NCBI GenBank assembly: GCA_000716465.1
Contig: JNWL01000079.1
Coordinates: forward strand, 1 to 14,127
From: Streptomyces bikiniensis
GTDB taxonomy: Bacteria; Actinomycetota; Actinomycetes; Streptomycetales; Streptomycetaceae
Direction: 5' to 3'
Length of the DNA: 14,127 bases
Below, piece by piece: positions 1-6,391 of the stretch. The notes under the pieces are model-generated. The model was not told the origin of the DNA. It was given only the letters and a program-made list of their open reading frames with translations, and made no database searches. Each line of letters starts with the position of its first letter. The first letter of the stretch is position 1. The position numbers and the translations under genes were made by a program.

Positions 1-83
1 CGGAAGCTGCGGTGTTCCACCACACGCATCACCGCCCTCGTTCAAGCCGTCCTCACCCTGCATCTGGCCAGCTCAGACCGAGG

Positions 84-875
84 ATGAAAAACGCTCAGTA
101 CCTCGGGAACATGGTCCGCGAGGCCCGGCTCGCGCTCGGGCGTGAATGGACGCAGACGTATCTGGCGGCGAAGGTCTTCAGCAGCACCACTCGGATCTCC
201 GAGATCGAGCGGGGTGAGGATCCGCCGGACCGGGACTTGGCGAAGAAACTGGAAGTGGTGCTCCAGCTCGCGCCCGACTCCTTGGTGAACCTGGTGAAGA
301 TCGTGAGCCAGCAGAGCGTCCGCGACTACGCGAAGACCTATCTGCGGCGCCAGCTCGAAGCCACCGCCATCCACGAGTTCTCCATCGTCGTGCCGGGACT
401 GCTCCAGACCGCCGGCTACGCGCGCGGAGCGATGGAAGCCGGACTCGCGGGTGCTCCGAGCCTGATCGGTGACTACGTGCAGGGCCGCCTGGAACGACAG
501 GCCGTCCTCGAACGGCCCGATCCGCCCTGGATGATGACCGTTCTGGACGAGGCCTGCCTACGTCGTGAAACCGGAGGCAGGCAGGCGATGCGGGAGCAGA
601 TCGAGCACCTGCTCGCCATGTGCGAGCGCCCCAACGTGAACATCCAGGTGTTTCCCATGCGCGGTGTGCCCGTAGCCGGTTCCTTCGCGCTCCTCACCCT
701 CCCGAAGGGCGAGCGGGGCGCGTACACGGAGGGTTTCAGCACGGGCAGTTACACCGAGGATCGCACCGAGGTCCTGCAGTTTCAGCGGGTCTATGATCTG
801 CTGCAACAGGATGCCCTGAGCGTCCGGGCGTCTCTCGAACTGATGCGTGCCATTGCGAAGGAACACGATGACTGA
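84..875 (+). CDS. XRE-family regulator with DUF5753 (Scr1-like) domain
   Basis: Predicted 263-aa cytoplasmic DNA-binding protein. Residues about 6-65 form an XRE-type helix-turn-helix, with the recognition-helix signature TTRISEIERGE at 35-45. The rest is a DUF5753 domain, seen in the motif VPGLLQTAGYAR at 103-114. Such proteins are abundant in Streptomyces and usually sit beside a DUF397 gene; some pairs (WhiJ/AbaA-like, Scr1/Scr2) affect development or antibiotic production. Here the DUF397 gene overlaps the 3' end, which fits. I chose the ATG at 84 because the HTH begins just after it. The frame is also open from a GTG at 12 and upstream to the window edge, and the region before 84 has no clear Shine-Dalgarno, so a longer N-terminus is possible. 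The target is unknown. Confidence 0.9.
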   Translation: MKNAQYLGNMVREARLALGREWTQTYLAAKVFSSTTRISEIERGEDPPDRDLAKKLEVVLQLAPDSLVNLVKIVSQQSVRDYAKTYLRRQLEATAIHEFSIVVPGLLQTAGYARGAMEAGLAGAPSLIGDYVQGRLERQAVLERPDPPWMMTVLDEACLRRETGGRQAMREQIEHLLAMCERPNVNIQVFPMRGVPVAGSFALLTLPKGERGAYTEGFSTGSYTEDRTEVLQFQRVYDLLQQDALSVRASLELMRAIAKEHDD

Positions 876-1059
876 GACCTCTCCGAACTGGCACAAGAGC
901 ACGTACAGCGGCAACACCAACGACGCCTGCGTCGAGGTCGCCGACAACCTCCCCCTCGTCCACGTCCGGGACACCAAGGACCATGCCAAGGGCGAGCTGA
1001 CCGCCACCCCGGCCGCCTGGTCCGCCTTCACCGCGTTCGCGCGGGCGCACACGGTCTGA
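868..1059 (+). CDS. DUF397 protein, partner of the upstream XRE regulator
   Basis: A 63-aa protein that is essentially one DUF397 domain. It shows the family pattern W-x-K-S-x-Y-S-G (8-15), N-D-A-C-V-E-V-A (18-25), V-R-D-T-K-D (33-38), and an A-W-x-A-F tail (50-54). The ATG at 868 overlaps the end of the regulator gene by 8 bp, and AAGGA lies about 6 nt upstream, so the two are almost certainly co-transcribed and translationally coupled. In Streptomyces these small proteins are proposed to modulate the neighbouring XRE/DUF5753 regulator, in a way likened to antitoxin-toxin pairs. No catalytic residues are evident. The family call is firm; the mechanism is inference. Confidence 0.9.
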   Translation: MTETSPNWHKSTYSGNTNDACVEVADNLPLVHVRDTKDHAKGELTATPAAWSAFTAFARAHTV

Positions 1060-1098
1060 TCCCTTCCGGTCCACGGGTGCCGGCCGGTCGAAAACCCT

Positions 1099-1128
1099 TT
1101 GCGGCGGGCGGGGTGCGGGCGTCAGGCT
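1099..1128 (+). promoter_or_regulatory. Possible promoter for a leaderless DUF2087 gene
   Basis: TTGCGG (1099-1104) and CAGGCT (1123-1128) are separated by 18 nt, resembling -35 and -10 elements. The -10 ends 8 nt before the ATG at 1137, and no Shine-Dalgarno precedes that ATG, which suits a leaderless transcript. The -10 lacks the usual first T, so this is tentative. Confidence 0.35.
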
Positions 1129-1136
1129 CCTCGTCC

Positions 1137-1451
1137 ATGACCAGTCACCCCCCTTCCCCCGCCTCCGTCGCGGACCTGTTCGCCGCCGACGGGCGCCTCA
1201 AGGCGATCCCACGCCGGGCCGCCCGCCGCGAGGCGCTGCTCGCGCACCTCGCCGCATCCCTCTTCGAGACCGGCCGCGACTACCGCGAGCCCGAGGTCAA
1301 CGAGGCGCTGAAGGGCGTGCACGAGGACTTCCCGGCCCTGCGCCGCTACCTCGTGACCGGCGGGTTCCTCTCCCGTACGAAGGACGGCGCCGCCTACCGC
1401 CGACAGCAGCGGACCGGCACCCCGGGAGGCGCGATCCCCGCCGTCGCGTGA
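1137..1451 (+). CDS. DUF2087 domain protein, small winged-helix-like
   Basis: A 104-aa protein. Residues about 13-90 match the DUF2087 pattern: DGRLKAIPRR (18-27), a helix rich in A/L, GRDYREPEVNE (46-56), then HEDFPALRRYLVTGGFLSR (62-80) and a closing Y-R-R (87-89). This domain is found alone or fused to ArsR/MerR-type HTH regulators and has a winged-helix-like look, so a regulatory or nucleic-acid-binding role is plausible but unproven. There is no HTH fusion here. The ATG at 1137 is preferred over the GTG-started extension from 1077, whose residues are low-complexity. It lies 77 bp after the DUF397 gene and converges on vapC with only 10 bp between stops. Confidence 0.75.
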   Translation: MTSHPPSPASVADLFAADGRLKAIPRRAARREALLAHLAASLFETGRDYREPEVNEALKGVHEDFPALRRYLVTGGFLSRTKDGAAYRRQQRTGTPGGAIPAVA

Positions 1452-1461
1452 CGGCGGGCGG

Positions 1462-1869
1462 TCAGGCGTCGGGCAGCAGCCGGACCATGTCGATGCCCGG
1501 TCGTACCTTGGCGATGGCGGCGAAGTCGTCGTCCACGTGCAGCAGGGTCAGCCGGTGTCGCTCGGCCGTGAGCGCGATCAGGACGTCCATCGGCGACGGC
1601 CCGCGGTGATGTCCGATCGCGAGCAGGTCCCGCTGCACGGCGATGACCTCGGGCCAAGGATCCTCCGGGGCCGGGACCCAGGTGAAGGACTGGTTCAGCA
1701 TGGTGGTGAACGGCTCGTGGTCGCGGTCGGAGCGCAGCGCCCGCATGAGTTCCGCCTCGACCGGCGGGCAGAGGGAGACCTGGCCACGTGCCACACGGCT
1801 CGGCCAGGGATCGCCCACCTGCCGACGCAGGATGCGCCACACGGCCGACGTGTCGGCAAGGTAGTTCAC
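1462..1869 (-). CDS. vapC: VapC-type PIN-domain ribonuclease toxin
   Basis: A 135-aa PIN-domain protein, the usual size for a VapC toxin, expected to cleave RNA using Mg2+ or Mn2+. The acidic active-site set is visible: D6 in LADTSAV, E40 in PVEAELMRAL, D95 in SPMDVLIAL and the D113/D115 cluster in HVDDDFAAIA. The GTG start at 1869 overlaps the antitoxin stop by 4 bp (GTGA), so translation is likely coupled. The frame continues upstream through vapB, but PIN homology begins exactly at this GTG. No catalytic residue appears lost, so the toxin is probably active. It converges on the DUF2087 gene. Confidence 0.92.
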   Translation of the reverse strand: MNYLADTSAVWRILRRQVGDPWPSRVARGQVSLCPPVEAELMRALRSDRDHEPFTTMLNQSFTWVPAPEDPWPEVIAVQRDLLAIGHHRGPSPMDVLIALTAERHRLTLLHVDDDFAAIAKVRPGIDMVRLLPDA

Positions 1870-2084
1870 CGGCCGGACCGCTCCTCTTCCTCCAGGAAGT
1901 CGAAGTCGAGGAAGTCCTCGGCGTTCTCCTGGAGCCACCGCAGCGCCCGGGCGCGGTCGTCCGCGCTGATCGACGCCGCTATCGTCAGCGCGCGGTTGAT
2001 GGTGTCCCGCTTGGTCCTGGTGCCGAGCTGTCGCTGCGCGAAGGCGAGTGCCGCTTCGTCGATGTCGATCAGGGTCTTGGACAT
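1866..2084 (-). CDS. vapB: VapB-type ribbon-helix-helix antitoxin
   Basis: A 72-aa antitoxin. The N-terminus is a ribbon-helix-helix DNA-binding fold: a strand at 2-8 (SKTLIDI), then helices through TKRDTINRALTIAAS (24-38). The acidic and aromatic C-terminus (AEDFLDFDFLEEEE, 55-68) is typical of tails that occupy the VapC active site. The ATG at 2084 is preceded by GGAGG (2090-2094) with a 5-nt spacer. The stop overlaps the vapC start. As in other VapBC systems the complex should repress its own promoter; AT-rich direct repeats just upstream are candidate operators. Confidence 0.92.
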   Translation of the reverse strand: MSKTLIDIDEAALAFAQRQLGTRTKRDTINRALTIAASISADDRARALRWLQENAEDFLDFDFLEEEERSGR

Positions 2085-2100
2085 GAGCGCCTCCGGCAGG

Positions 2101-2136
2101 TCGTATATCCGGCGGCGCCCAGTATATATCGCCGCC
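2101..2136 (-). promoter_or_regulatory. vapBC promoter/operator with paired GTATAT repeats
   Basis: This AT-rich island in a GC-rich context lies 17-52 bp before vapB. It holds two similar 15-bp copies on the + strand, 2103-2117 and 2122-2136, both beginning GTATAT and spaced 19 bp apart. On the coding strand, TATACT (2126-2121) is a good -10 candidate. Direct repeats over a -10 suit autoregulation by a VapB/VapC complex. No clear -35 is visible. Confidence 0.55.
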
Positions 2137-2140
2137 CCCG

Positions 2141-2485
2141 TCACCGGCCCCGCCGCGCCCCCGAGACCAGGACGGCCGCTCCGGCCAGCCCCACGAGCGT
2201 CCCCGCCGCCAGGACCCCGCCGCGCGAGCGCCAGGAGAGGACGGAGCCGATCGAGAGGGCCGAGCCGACCGAGCCGACGCTCGCCCAGGAGCCGATCGAG
2301 GCGAACGAGTGGGCGGAGCCGACGGATCCGACGGAGAGGAAGGAGCCCACCGAGCCGATGGAGAGCATCGAACCCACGGAACCGACGGAGAGGAACGAGC
2401 CCACCGAGCCGATGGAGAGGAACGAGTCCCGGGACCAGAGGGACAGGGACGGGTTCCCCGGGCGGGAGGAGGGGTGAGAGGCCAT
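2141..2485 (-). CDS. Nonapeptide-repeat protein with C-terminal membrane segment
   Basis: A 114-aa protein of unknown function. Residues 21-83 are seven consecutive nine-residue repeats of the form S-x-x-S-[IVA]-G-S-V-G, for example SFLSIGSVG and SFLSVGSVG; an eighth degenerate copy covers 84-92. A hydrophobic stretch at about 90-109 followed by basic residues looks like a membrane anchor with a cytoplasmic tail. The regular small-residue and beta-branched pattern could form a beta-solenoid or a glycine/serine-zipper membrane assembly. I recall similar SxGSxGS proteins in Streptomyces but know of no function. The ATG at 2485 lies 6 nt after a TAGGAT -10-like element, suggesting a leaderless transcript. 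It is upstream of vapB on the same strand, 56 bp apart. Confidence 0.75.
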   Translation of the reverse strand: MASHPSSRPGNPSLSLWSRDSFLSIGSVGSFLSVGSVGSMLSIGSVGSFLSVGSVGSAHSFASIGSWASVGSVGSALSIGSVLSWRSRGGVLAAGTLVGLAGAAVLVSGARRGR

Positions 2486-2491
2486 GGGGCG

Positions 2492-2497
2492 ATCCTA
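2492..2497 (-). promoter_or_regulatory. -10 element for leaderless repeat-protein gene
   Basis: TAGGAT on the minus strand ends 6 nt before the ATG at 2485. This is the expected position for a -10 box when transcription starts at the A of the start codon. I could not see a convincing -35. Confidence 0.45.
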
Positions 2498-2669
2498 GGG
2501 ACGCACCGGGAACGCCGCTCCCCGAACGCACCTCGTCACGAAAGCCCCGCCCCGAAGGCCCTTTGACCGGGTGAACGCGCCGGGTTACGTTGCCGGTACA
2601 GCCCGAAAGGCCCTGACCAGGCCGTTTCCGGGGCTGCACGTCGACCTGCGTACGGGGGAGTGGAAGCGG

Positions 2670-2993
2670 ATGCGAGCGGAAGAAGGAAGCGTTCCGGCGA
2701 CGGTGCCGGAGGGCGGCGCGGGGGAGGGCGGCACGGCGGACGCGGAGAAGCCGAACTGGTACGTGACGGGCCTGCTCGCCGCGATCGCGTGCGCCGTGCT
2801 GAGGCTCGGCGGGGTCTGGTCCTGGTGGGCCCTCCTGTGGGCCCCGCTGCTCCTGTTCGCCGTCGCGCTCGGGGCCCACGACTGGCGTCTCATGGCCCGC
2901 CACCGTCCACGCCTCGGCGCCTACGAACGGTTCGTGCTCGTCACCGCCCACCTCGGCGTCGCCGTCGCGGTCGCACGGATCGTCACCAGGTAG
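2670..2993 (+). CDS. Small membrane protein of unknown function
   Basis: From the ATG at 2670 this is a 107-aa protein. A short acidic, Gly-rich cytoplasmic-looking N-terminus (1-28) is followed by hydrophobic segments at about 31-49, 52-69 and 86-103, consistent with three membrane helices. A basic loop DWRLMARHRPRL lies between the second and third. No known family motif is recognised. GGGGGAG (2654-2660) sits 9 nt before this ATG. The frame is also open from a GTG at 2571, adding 33 residues, but that start has only a distant GAAGG. It is divergent from the nonapeptide-repeat gene and converges on the DUF4157 gene. Confidence 0.7.
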   Translation: MRAEEGSVPATVPEGGAGEGGTADAEKPNWYVTGLLAAIACAVLRLGGVWSWWALLWAPLLLFAVALGAHDWRLMARHRPRLGAYERFVLVTAHLGVAVAVARIVTR

Positions 2994-3030
2994 TGCGCCC
3001 GCGCCCCGGCCGGAGGACGGGGACGCCCGG

Positions 3031-5076
3031 TCACTGCGCGGCGCCCTCCTGCTGCTGGGCGTTCCGCAGGGCCTCGCGCGCCGTGTCGCGGTCGGTGGTG
3101 GCCCGGTGGGCCGCGTCCAGCAGCAGGGTGTAGAAGACGCTGTCGCGAGGGGTCTCCCACATGTGGAGGTAGATCAGCATCTGGTTGAGGACGGTGTCGT
3201 ACTCGACGAGGGTCGCGGAGGCGTCCCCGGCCGCCCGCTCCCAGGTGAGCACCGTGTCCCGCTCCGCGTCGCTCAGCTTTCCCGCCCTGTGGTAGTTGGT
3301 CGCGTACTTCTCGAGCTTGCCCGCCCCGCCGCCGTACTCCACCTTCTCCCTCAGGAGGGAGTACTGGTTCTCGTTGAAGAGGTCCGACTCCTTCGCCAGC
3401 GCGTCGGCCAGGGACTTCAGCGTCGCCTTGCGGGCCCTCGCGATCTCCCCCACGGCCTCCGGGGTGGAGGTGTAGGGGGCCAGCAGCATGGCGTCCGTGG
3501 CCGCGTAGGCCCGGTGCGCCGCGACGTGGGTGAGTTCGTGGGCCATGTGCCCGAGGAGGAAGGAGGTTCCCCCGCGCGCCTGGGTGTCCACGTTGAAGGT
3601 GTAGCGCCGGTCGGGTCCCGCGCCGCTCCGGTAGGGCGGGGCCGCCGTCATGCCGAGGGACGAGATCGGCCGGATGAAGTCGACCGCATCCGCCAGCGGC
3701 AGGATCTCCTCCAGCACCCGGCGCGTGACGGCCGGCAGCAGCGGGTCGCCCCGCATCTCCTCCAGCTTTCCGACGAAGGTGCGCATGAGGGAGTCGAACC
3801 CGCCGACGGTGAGCATGCGGGCGGTGGCCTGCGCCTCGCCCGGGATGTTCAGGCGGTTCATGTGGTCGGCGAACGTCGCGTTCCGGCCGCCCGGCCCCAT
3901 GAGCTTGTCCGCGTGGGCCAGCAGCTCCCGGAAGACCCGGGCGACCTCCGCGTCGGAGTCCGCCGTGCCGTCGGTCCGCGCGCGGGGGAGTTCCTTCGGC
4001 ACGGTCTCCAGCAGCCCCAGTTCGGCGGCGGCCTCGCCGCGCAGCTTCTCCACCCCGGCGTACCGCGGCGACGCCTCCCTCCCCTCCATGTACGTCCGGC
4101 ACAGATCGACGAGCCGGGTGAGCGCCGCCAGCTGCGCCGCCAGGTCGCGGCCGAGCGAGTTGTACTCCTCCAGGCCCCGGTCGACCTCCGTGACGGTCGA
4201 CCTGCCGCGGACCTTGCCGGGGACGGACGTCTCCTCCTTGAACTCCTCGGGGGTCATCATCCGTTGGACCGACGGGGACGGGGCGGCGGGGCGCGCCTCC
4301 CGGTGGTCCGGTTCCTGCGGTACCGCCCTGTCCGGTGCCGGACGCGACATCACCCGGGTCGCGTTCGCCTCGGCCTCGCGCTCGTACCGGTCGGAGGGGT
4401 CGCTGATCCGCAGCCCGCCGCCGTCGTCGGTGCCCGCGACGGGTCCCCGGCGCTGCTGGATGACGTGGGTCAGTTCGTGGGCGAGGGTGTGCCGGTCGCC
4501 GCCGCCGTCCCCGATGACGACGTGACTGCCGGACGTGTACGCGCGGGCGCCGACCTCGGCCGCCGACGCCCTCGCGGCGCCGTCGTCGTGGACGCGGACG
4601 TCGGAGAAGTCCGCGCCGAGCCGGGCCTCCATGTCGGCGCGCGTGGCGTCGTCCAGCGGGCGCCCGGGGGTGCGCAGGACGTCGTGGACGGCGGAGCGCT
4701 GTACGGCCGCGGGCTGTTGTACGGCCGTGGACCGCTGCACGGCCGCGGACTGCTGTACGGCCGTGGACCGCTGTACGGCCGCGGACTGCTGCACGGCTGC
4801 GGACCGCTGTACGGCCTCGGACCGCTGTACGGCCTCGGGCCGTTCGGCCCCCGTCGCCCCCTGGTGGCCGCAGCCCGCCCCGTGCCGGTGCTCCTCCCGG
4901 GCCCAGGAGTGGCCGGCTCGGCGGAGCAGTTGGACGACGGCCTCGTTCCCGGCGCTCCCCTGGAGGGCGAGGAGTTCCCGGGCGCGCGCGGTCCCGGCGG
5001 TGTCGGAGGCGGTGGCGCGCGTCGGCGCGCGGCCGGTTCCGGCGGCGGGCTCTCGGGCGTTCTCGTGGGCTCGCAT
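3031..5076 (-). CDS. DUF4157 protein with two HELTH motifs and hexapeptide repeats
   Basis: A 681-aa protein. Residues 34-53 (ELLALQGSAGNEAVVQLLRR) are the N-terminal motif common in this family. A His/Cys-rich patch (HRHGAGCGH, 63-71) follows. Residues 81-128 are eight tandem hexapeptides [EAT]-A-V-Q-[RQ]-[SP]. The DUF4157 domain (about 133-245) has a putative zinc motif HELTHVIQQ (200-208) and EREAEANA (232-239). VQRMM at 270-274 echoes the repeat. A long helical region (275-475) leads to a second motif HELTH (513-517) in a C-terminal domain, ending in predicted helices. DUF4157 proteins are often linked to extracellular contractile injection systems or toxin delivery; no injection-system gene is visible here. 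Start ATG 5076 has GAAGAGG 4 nt upstream. It could be a secreted-complex cargo or a metalloprotease; the substrate is unknown. Confidence 0.9.
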   Translation of the reverse strand: MRAHENAREPAAGTGRAPTRATASDTAGTARARELLALQGSAGNEAVVQLLRRAGHSWAREEHRHGAGCGHQGATGAERPEAVQRSEAVQRSAAVQQSAAVQRSTAVQQSAAVQRSTAVQQPAAVQRSAVHDVLRTPGRPLDDATRADMEARLGADFSDVRVHDDGAARASAAEVGARAYTSGSHVVIGDGGGDRHTLAHELTHVIQQRRGPVAGTDDGGGLRISDPSDRYEREAEANATRVMSRPAPDRAVPQEPDHREARPAAPSPSVQRMMTPEEFKEETSVPGKVRGRSTVTEVDRGLEEYNSLGRDLAAQLAALTRLVDLCRTYMEGREASPRYAGVEKLRGEAAAELGLLETVPKELPRARTDGTADSDAEVARVFRELLAHADKLMGPGGRNATFADHMNRLNIPGEAQATARMLTVGGFDSLMRTFVGKLEEMRGDPLLPAVTRRVLEEILPLADAVDFIRPISSLGMTAAPPYRSGAGPDRRYTFNVDTQARGGTSFLLGHMAHELTHVAAHRAYAATDAMLLAPYTSTPEAVGEIARARKATLKSLADALAKESDLFNENQYSLLREKVEYGGGAGKLEKYATNYHRAGKLSDAERDTVLTWERAAGDASATLVEYDTVLNQMLIYLHMWETPRDSVFYTLLLDAAHRATTDRDTAREALRNAQQQEGAAQ
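4693..4836 (-). repeat. 18-bp tandem repeat coding for AVQRS/AVQQS hexapeptides
   Basis: Eight in-frame 18-bp units (144 bp) inside the DUF4157 gene. They encode EAVQRS, EAVQRS, AAVQQS, AAVQRS, TAVQQS, AAVQRS, TAVQQP and AAVQRS. DNA units share a core seen on the + strand as CTGTACGGCC or CTGCACGGCC. The R/Q alternation suggests a 36-bp higher-order unit in the middle copies, and copy number could vary between strains. Confidence 0.9.
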
Positions 5077-5127
5077 GGGACCTCTTCGCGCGGGGACATG
5101 GCCGTTCGTGGCACCTCGGTGCACCTC

Positions 5128-5169
5128 GGTACCTGGATACAAGGCGGCCGCGGCCCGTGGCCAGGTACC
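5128..5169. promoter_or_regulatory. 9-bp perfect inverted repeat upstream of the DUF4157 gene
   Basis: GGTACCTGG (5128-5136) and CCAGGTACC (5161-5169) are exact reverse complements with a 24-nt spacer. The spacer's minus strand contains TTGTAT (5142-5137), a weak -10 candidate for the DUF4157 gene. A direct repeat GCACCTCGGT occurs twice at 5111-5130. It may be an operator for a regulator, possibly the adjacent GlxA-like protein, but this is untested. Confidence 0.4.
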
Positions 5170-5172
5170 CGG

Positions 5173-5200
5173 GGGCAGCCGGGGCTGCCCGTAGGGGCAG
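5173..5200. terminator. Terminator-like alternative hairpins after the GlxA-like gene
   Basis: GGGCAGC (5173-5179), a 4-nt loop and GCTGCCC (5184-5190) form a 7-bp stem. The same CTGCCC arm can instead pair with GGGCAG at 5195-5200. The site lies 12-39 bp beyond the stop of the minus-strand regulator gene, so it may terminate that transcript. There is no T-tract, as is common in high-GC actinobacteria. Confidence 0.4.
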
Positions 5201-5211
5201 ACCCCGGTGCG

Positions 5212-6180
5212 TCAGGGGGCCTCCGTGCTCCGCACCGCGCTCCGGAACGTGCGCCGGTACGTGTCCGGCGGCACCCCCAGCGCGTTGTGGAAGTGGCGGC
5301 GCAGGGTCGTCGCCGTGCCCATGCCCGTGCGGGCGGCGACGAGTTCGACGCTGTCGTCCGTGGTCTCCAGGAGTTCCTGGGCCCGGTGGATGCGCTGGGT
5401 GTGCAGCCAGCGCAGCGGGGTCGTACCGGTGGTGGCGGTGAAGCGCCGGGTCAGGGTCCGGGTGCTCATGTTCATCCGGCGGGCGAGGTCGGGGACCGTC
5501 AGGGGCTCGTCGAGCCGGGCGCCCGCCCAGGCGAGGAGGTCCGCGAAGGCGTCGGCGGTCTCGGCGGACGTCGGCGCGGCGACGTACTGCGCCTGGCCGC
5601 CCGCGCGGCGGGCCGGGACCAGGAGGCGGCGGGCCAGCTCGGCGGCGACGGCGGCCCCGTGGTCGGCGCCGACCAGGTGCAGGCACAGGTCCATCCCGGC
5701 GGCCTTGCCCGCCGAGGTCAGGACGTTGCCGTCCTCGACGTAGAGGACGTCCGGTTCGACCTCGACCCGGGGGTGACGGGCCGCCAGGTCCTCGGTGTGC
5801 GCCCAGTGGGTGGTGGCGCGCCGGCCGTCCAGGACGCCCGCGGCCGCCAGGACGAACGCCCCCGTGCACAGCGACACGATCCGCGCGCCCCGCGCGTGCG
5901 CCGTGCGCACGGCCTCCAGGAGGTCGGCGGGCGGGGCGGCGTCGACGTCGGAGCAGGACGGGACGATCACGGTGTCCGCGGCGGCGAGGGCGTCGAGGCC
6001 GTGCGGGGCGTCGATCCGGAGCCAGCCGCCGACCCGGGCGGCGGCGGTGTCCCGCGCCGCGCAGACCTTGAAGTCGTACCAGCGCCCGGTGATCCCCCGG
6101 TCCACACCGAACACCTCGCAGGCCGCCGCGGTCTCGAAGAGCATCGTCCCGTCGTGGACCGCCAGCGCCACAGAAGTCAT
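5212..6180 (-). CDS. GlxA-like AraC-family regulator with DJ-1/PfpI domain
   Basis: A 322-aa regulator of the GlxA type. Residues 1-185 form a DJ-1/PfpI-like (class I glutamine-amidotransferase-like) domain, with the nucleophile-elbow motif SLCTGAFVLAAAGVLDGRRA (103-122, Cys105) and TTHWAHTEDL (123-132). Residues about 215-315 are an AraC-type DNA-binding domain with two HTH units: LTVPDLARRMNMSTRTLTRR (227-246) and SVELVAARTGMGTATTLRRH (277-296), ending with GVPPDTYRRTFR. The sensor domain normally lacks proven enzyme activity and is thought to sense a small ligand. The ATG at 6180 has no Shine-Dalgarno but a TACACT -10 lies 6 nt upstream, implying leaderless translation. It sits between the copper ATPase and the DUF4157 gene on the same strand; its targets are unknown. 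Confidence 0.92.
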   Translation of the reverse strand: MTSVALAVHDGTMLFETAAACEVFGVDRGITGRWYDFKVCAARDTAAARVGGWLRIDAPHGLDALAAADTVIVPSCSDVDAAPPADLLEAVRTAHARGARIVSLCTGAFVLAAAGVLDGRRATTHWAHTEDLAARHPRVEVEPDVLYVEDGNVLTSAGKAAGMDLCLHLVGADHGAAVAAELARRLLVPARRAGGQAQYVAAPTSAETADAFADLLAWAGARLDEPLTVPDLARRMNMSTRTLTRRFTATTGTTPLRWLHTQRIHRAQELLETTDDSVELVAARTGMGTATTLRRHFHNALGVPPDTYRRTFRSAVRSTEAP

Positions 6181-6186
6181 GCGGGG

Positions 6187-6192
6187 AGTGTA
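6187..6192 (-). promoter_or_regulatory. -10 element of the GlxA-like gene (leaderless)
   Basis: TACACT on the minus strand fits TANNNT and ends 6 nt before the ATG at 6180. No ribosome-binding site is present between them, so the mRNA probably starts at the initiation codon. The element lies within the first of the GTACGGAG-type repeats. Confidence 0.5.
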
Positions 6193-6289
6193 CGGAGCGG
6201 GGACCCGTGCCTCGGAGCCGCTGTACGGAGCCGGAGCCCGGGCCCGGAGGTGCCGTACGGAGCCGGGGCTCCGGAACCGCTGCATGGAG
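6190..6289. repeat. Degenerate GTACGGAG repeats before the GlxA-like gene
   Basis: GTACGGAG occurs at 6190, 6223 and 6255, and the variant GCATGGAG at 6282, each followed by C/G-rich sequence such as CCGG. Spacings of 33, 32 and 27 bp suggest a decayed tandem repeat of about 33 bp. It lies in the gene-free stretch 6181-6563 and covers the probable promoter of the regulator. Confidence 0.55.
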
Positions 6290-6305
6290 CCGGGGAGCCG
6301 TATGC

Positions 6306-6339
6306 CCGTGTACGGGCCCGGGCCCAGGCCCGTACACGG
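6306..6339. repeat. 13-bp perfect stem-loop
   Basis: CCGTGTACGGGCC (6306-6318) and GGCCCGTACACGG (6327-6339) are exact reverse complements around an 8-nt loop that itself contains CGGGCCC. It would fold strongly in RNA from either strand. It is 126 bp before the GlxA-like start and 225 bp after the copper ATPase stop, so it could terminate the ATPase transcript or serve as an operator. Confidence 0.75.
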
Positions 6340-6391
6340 ACCCAGGCCGAGGAGCCGTACTCCCGTGCCCCCGTCGCCCGCCCCCTCCCTC

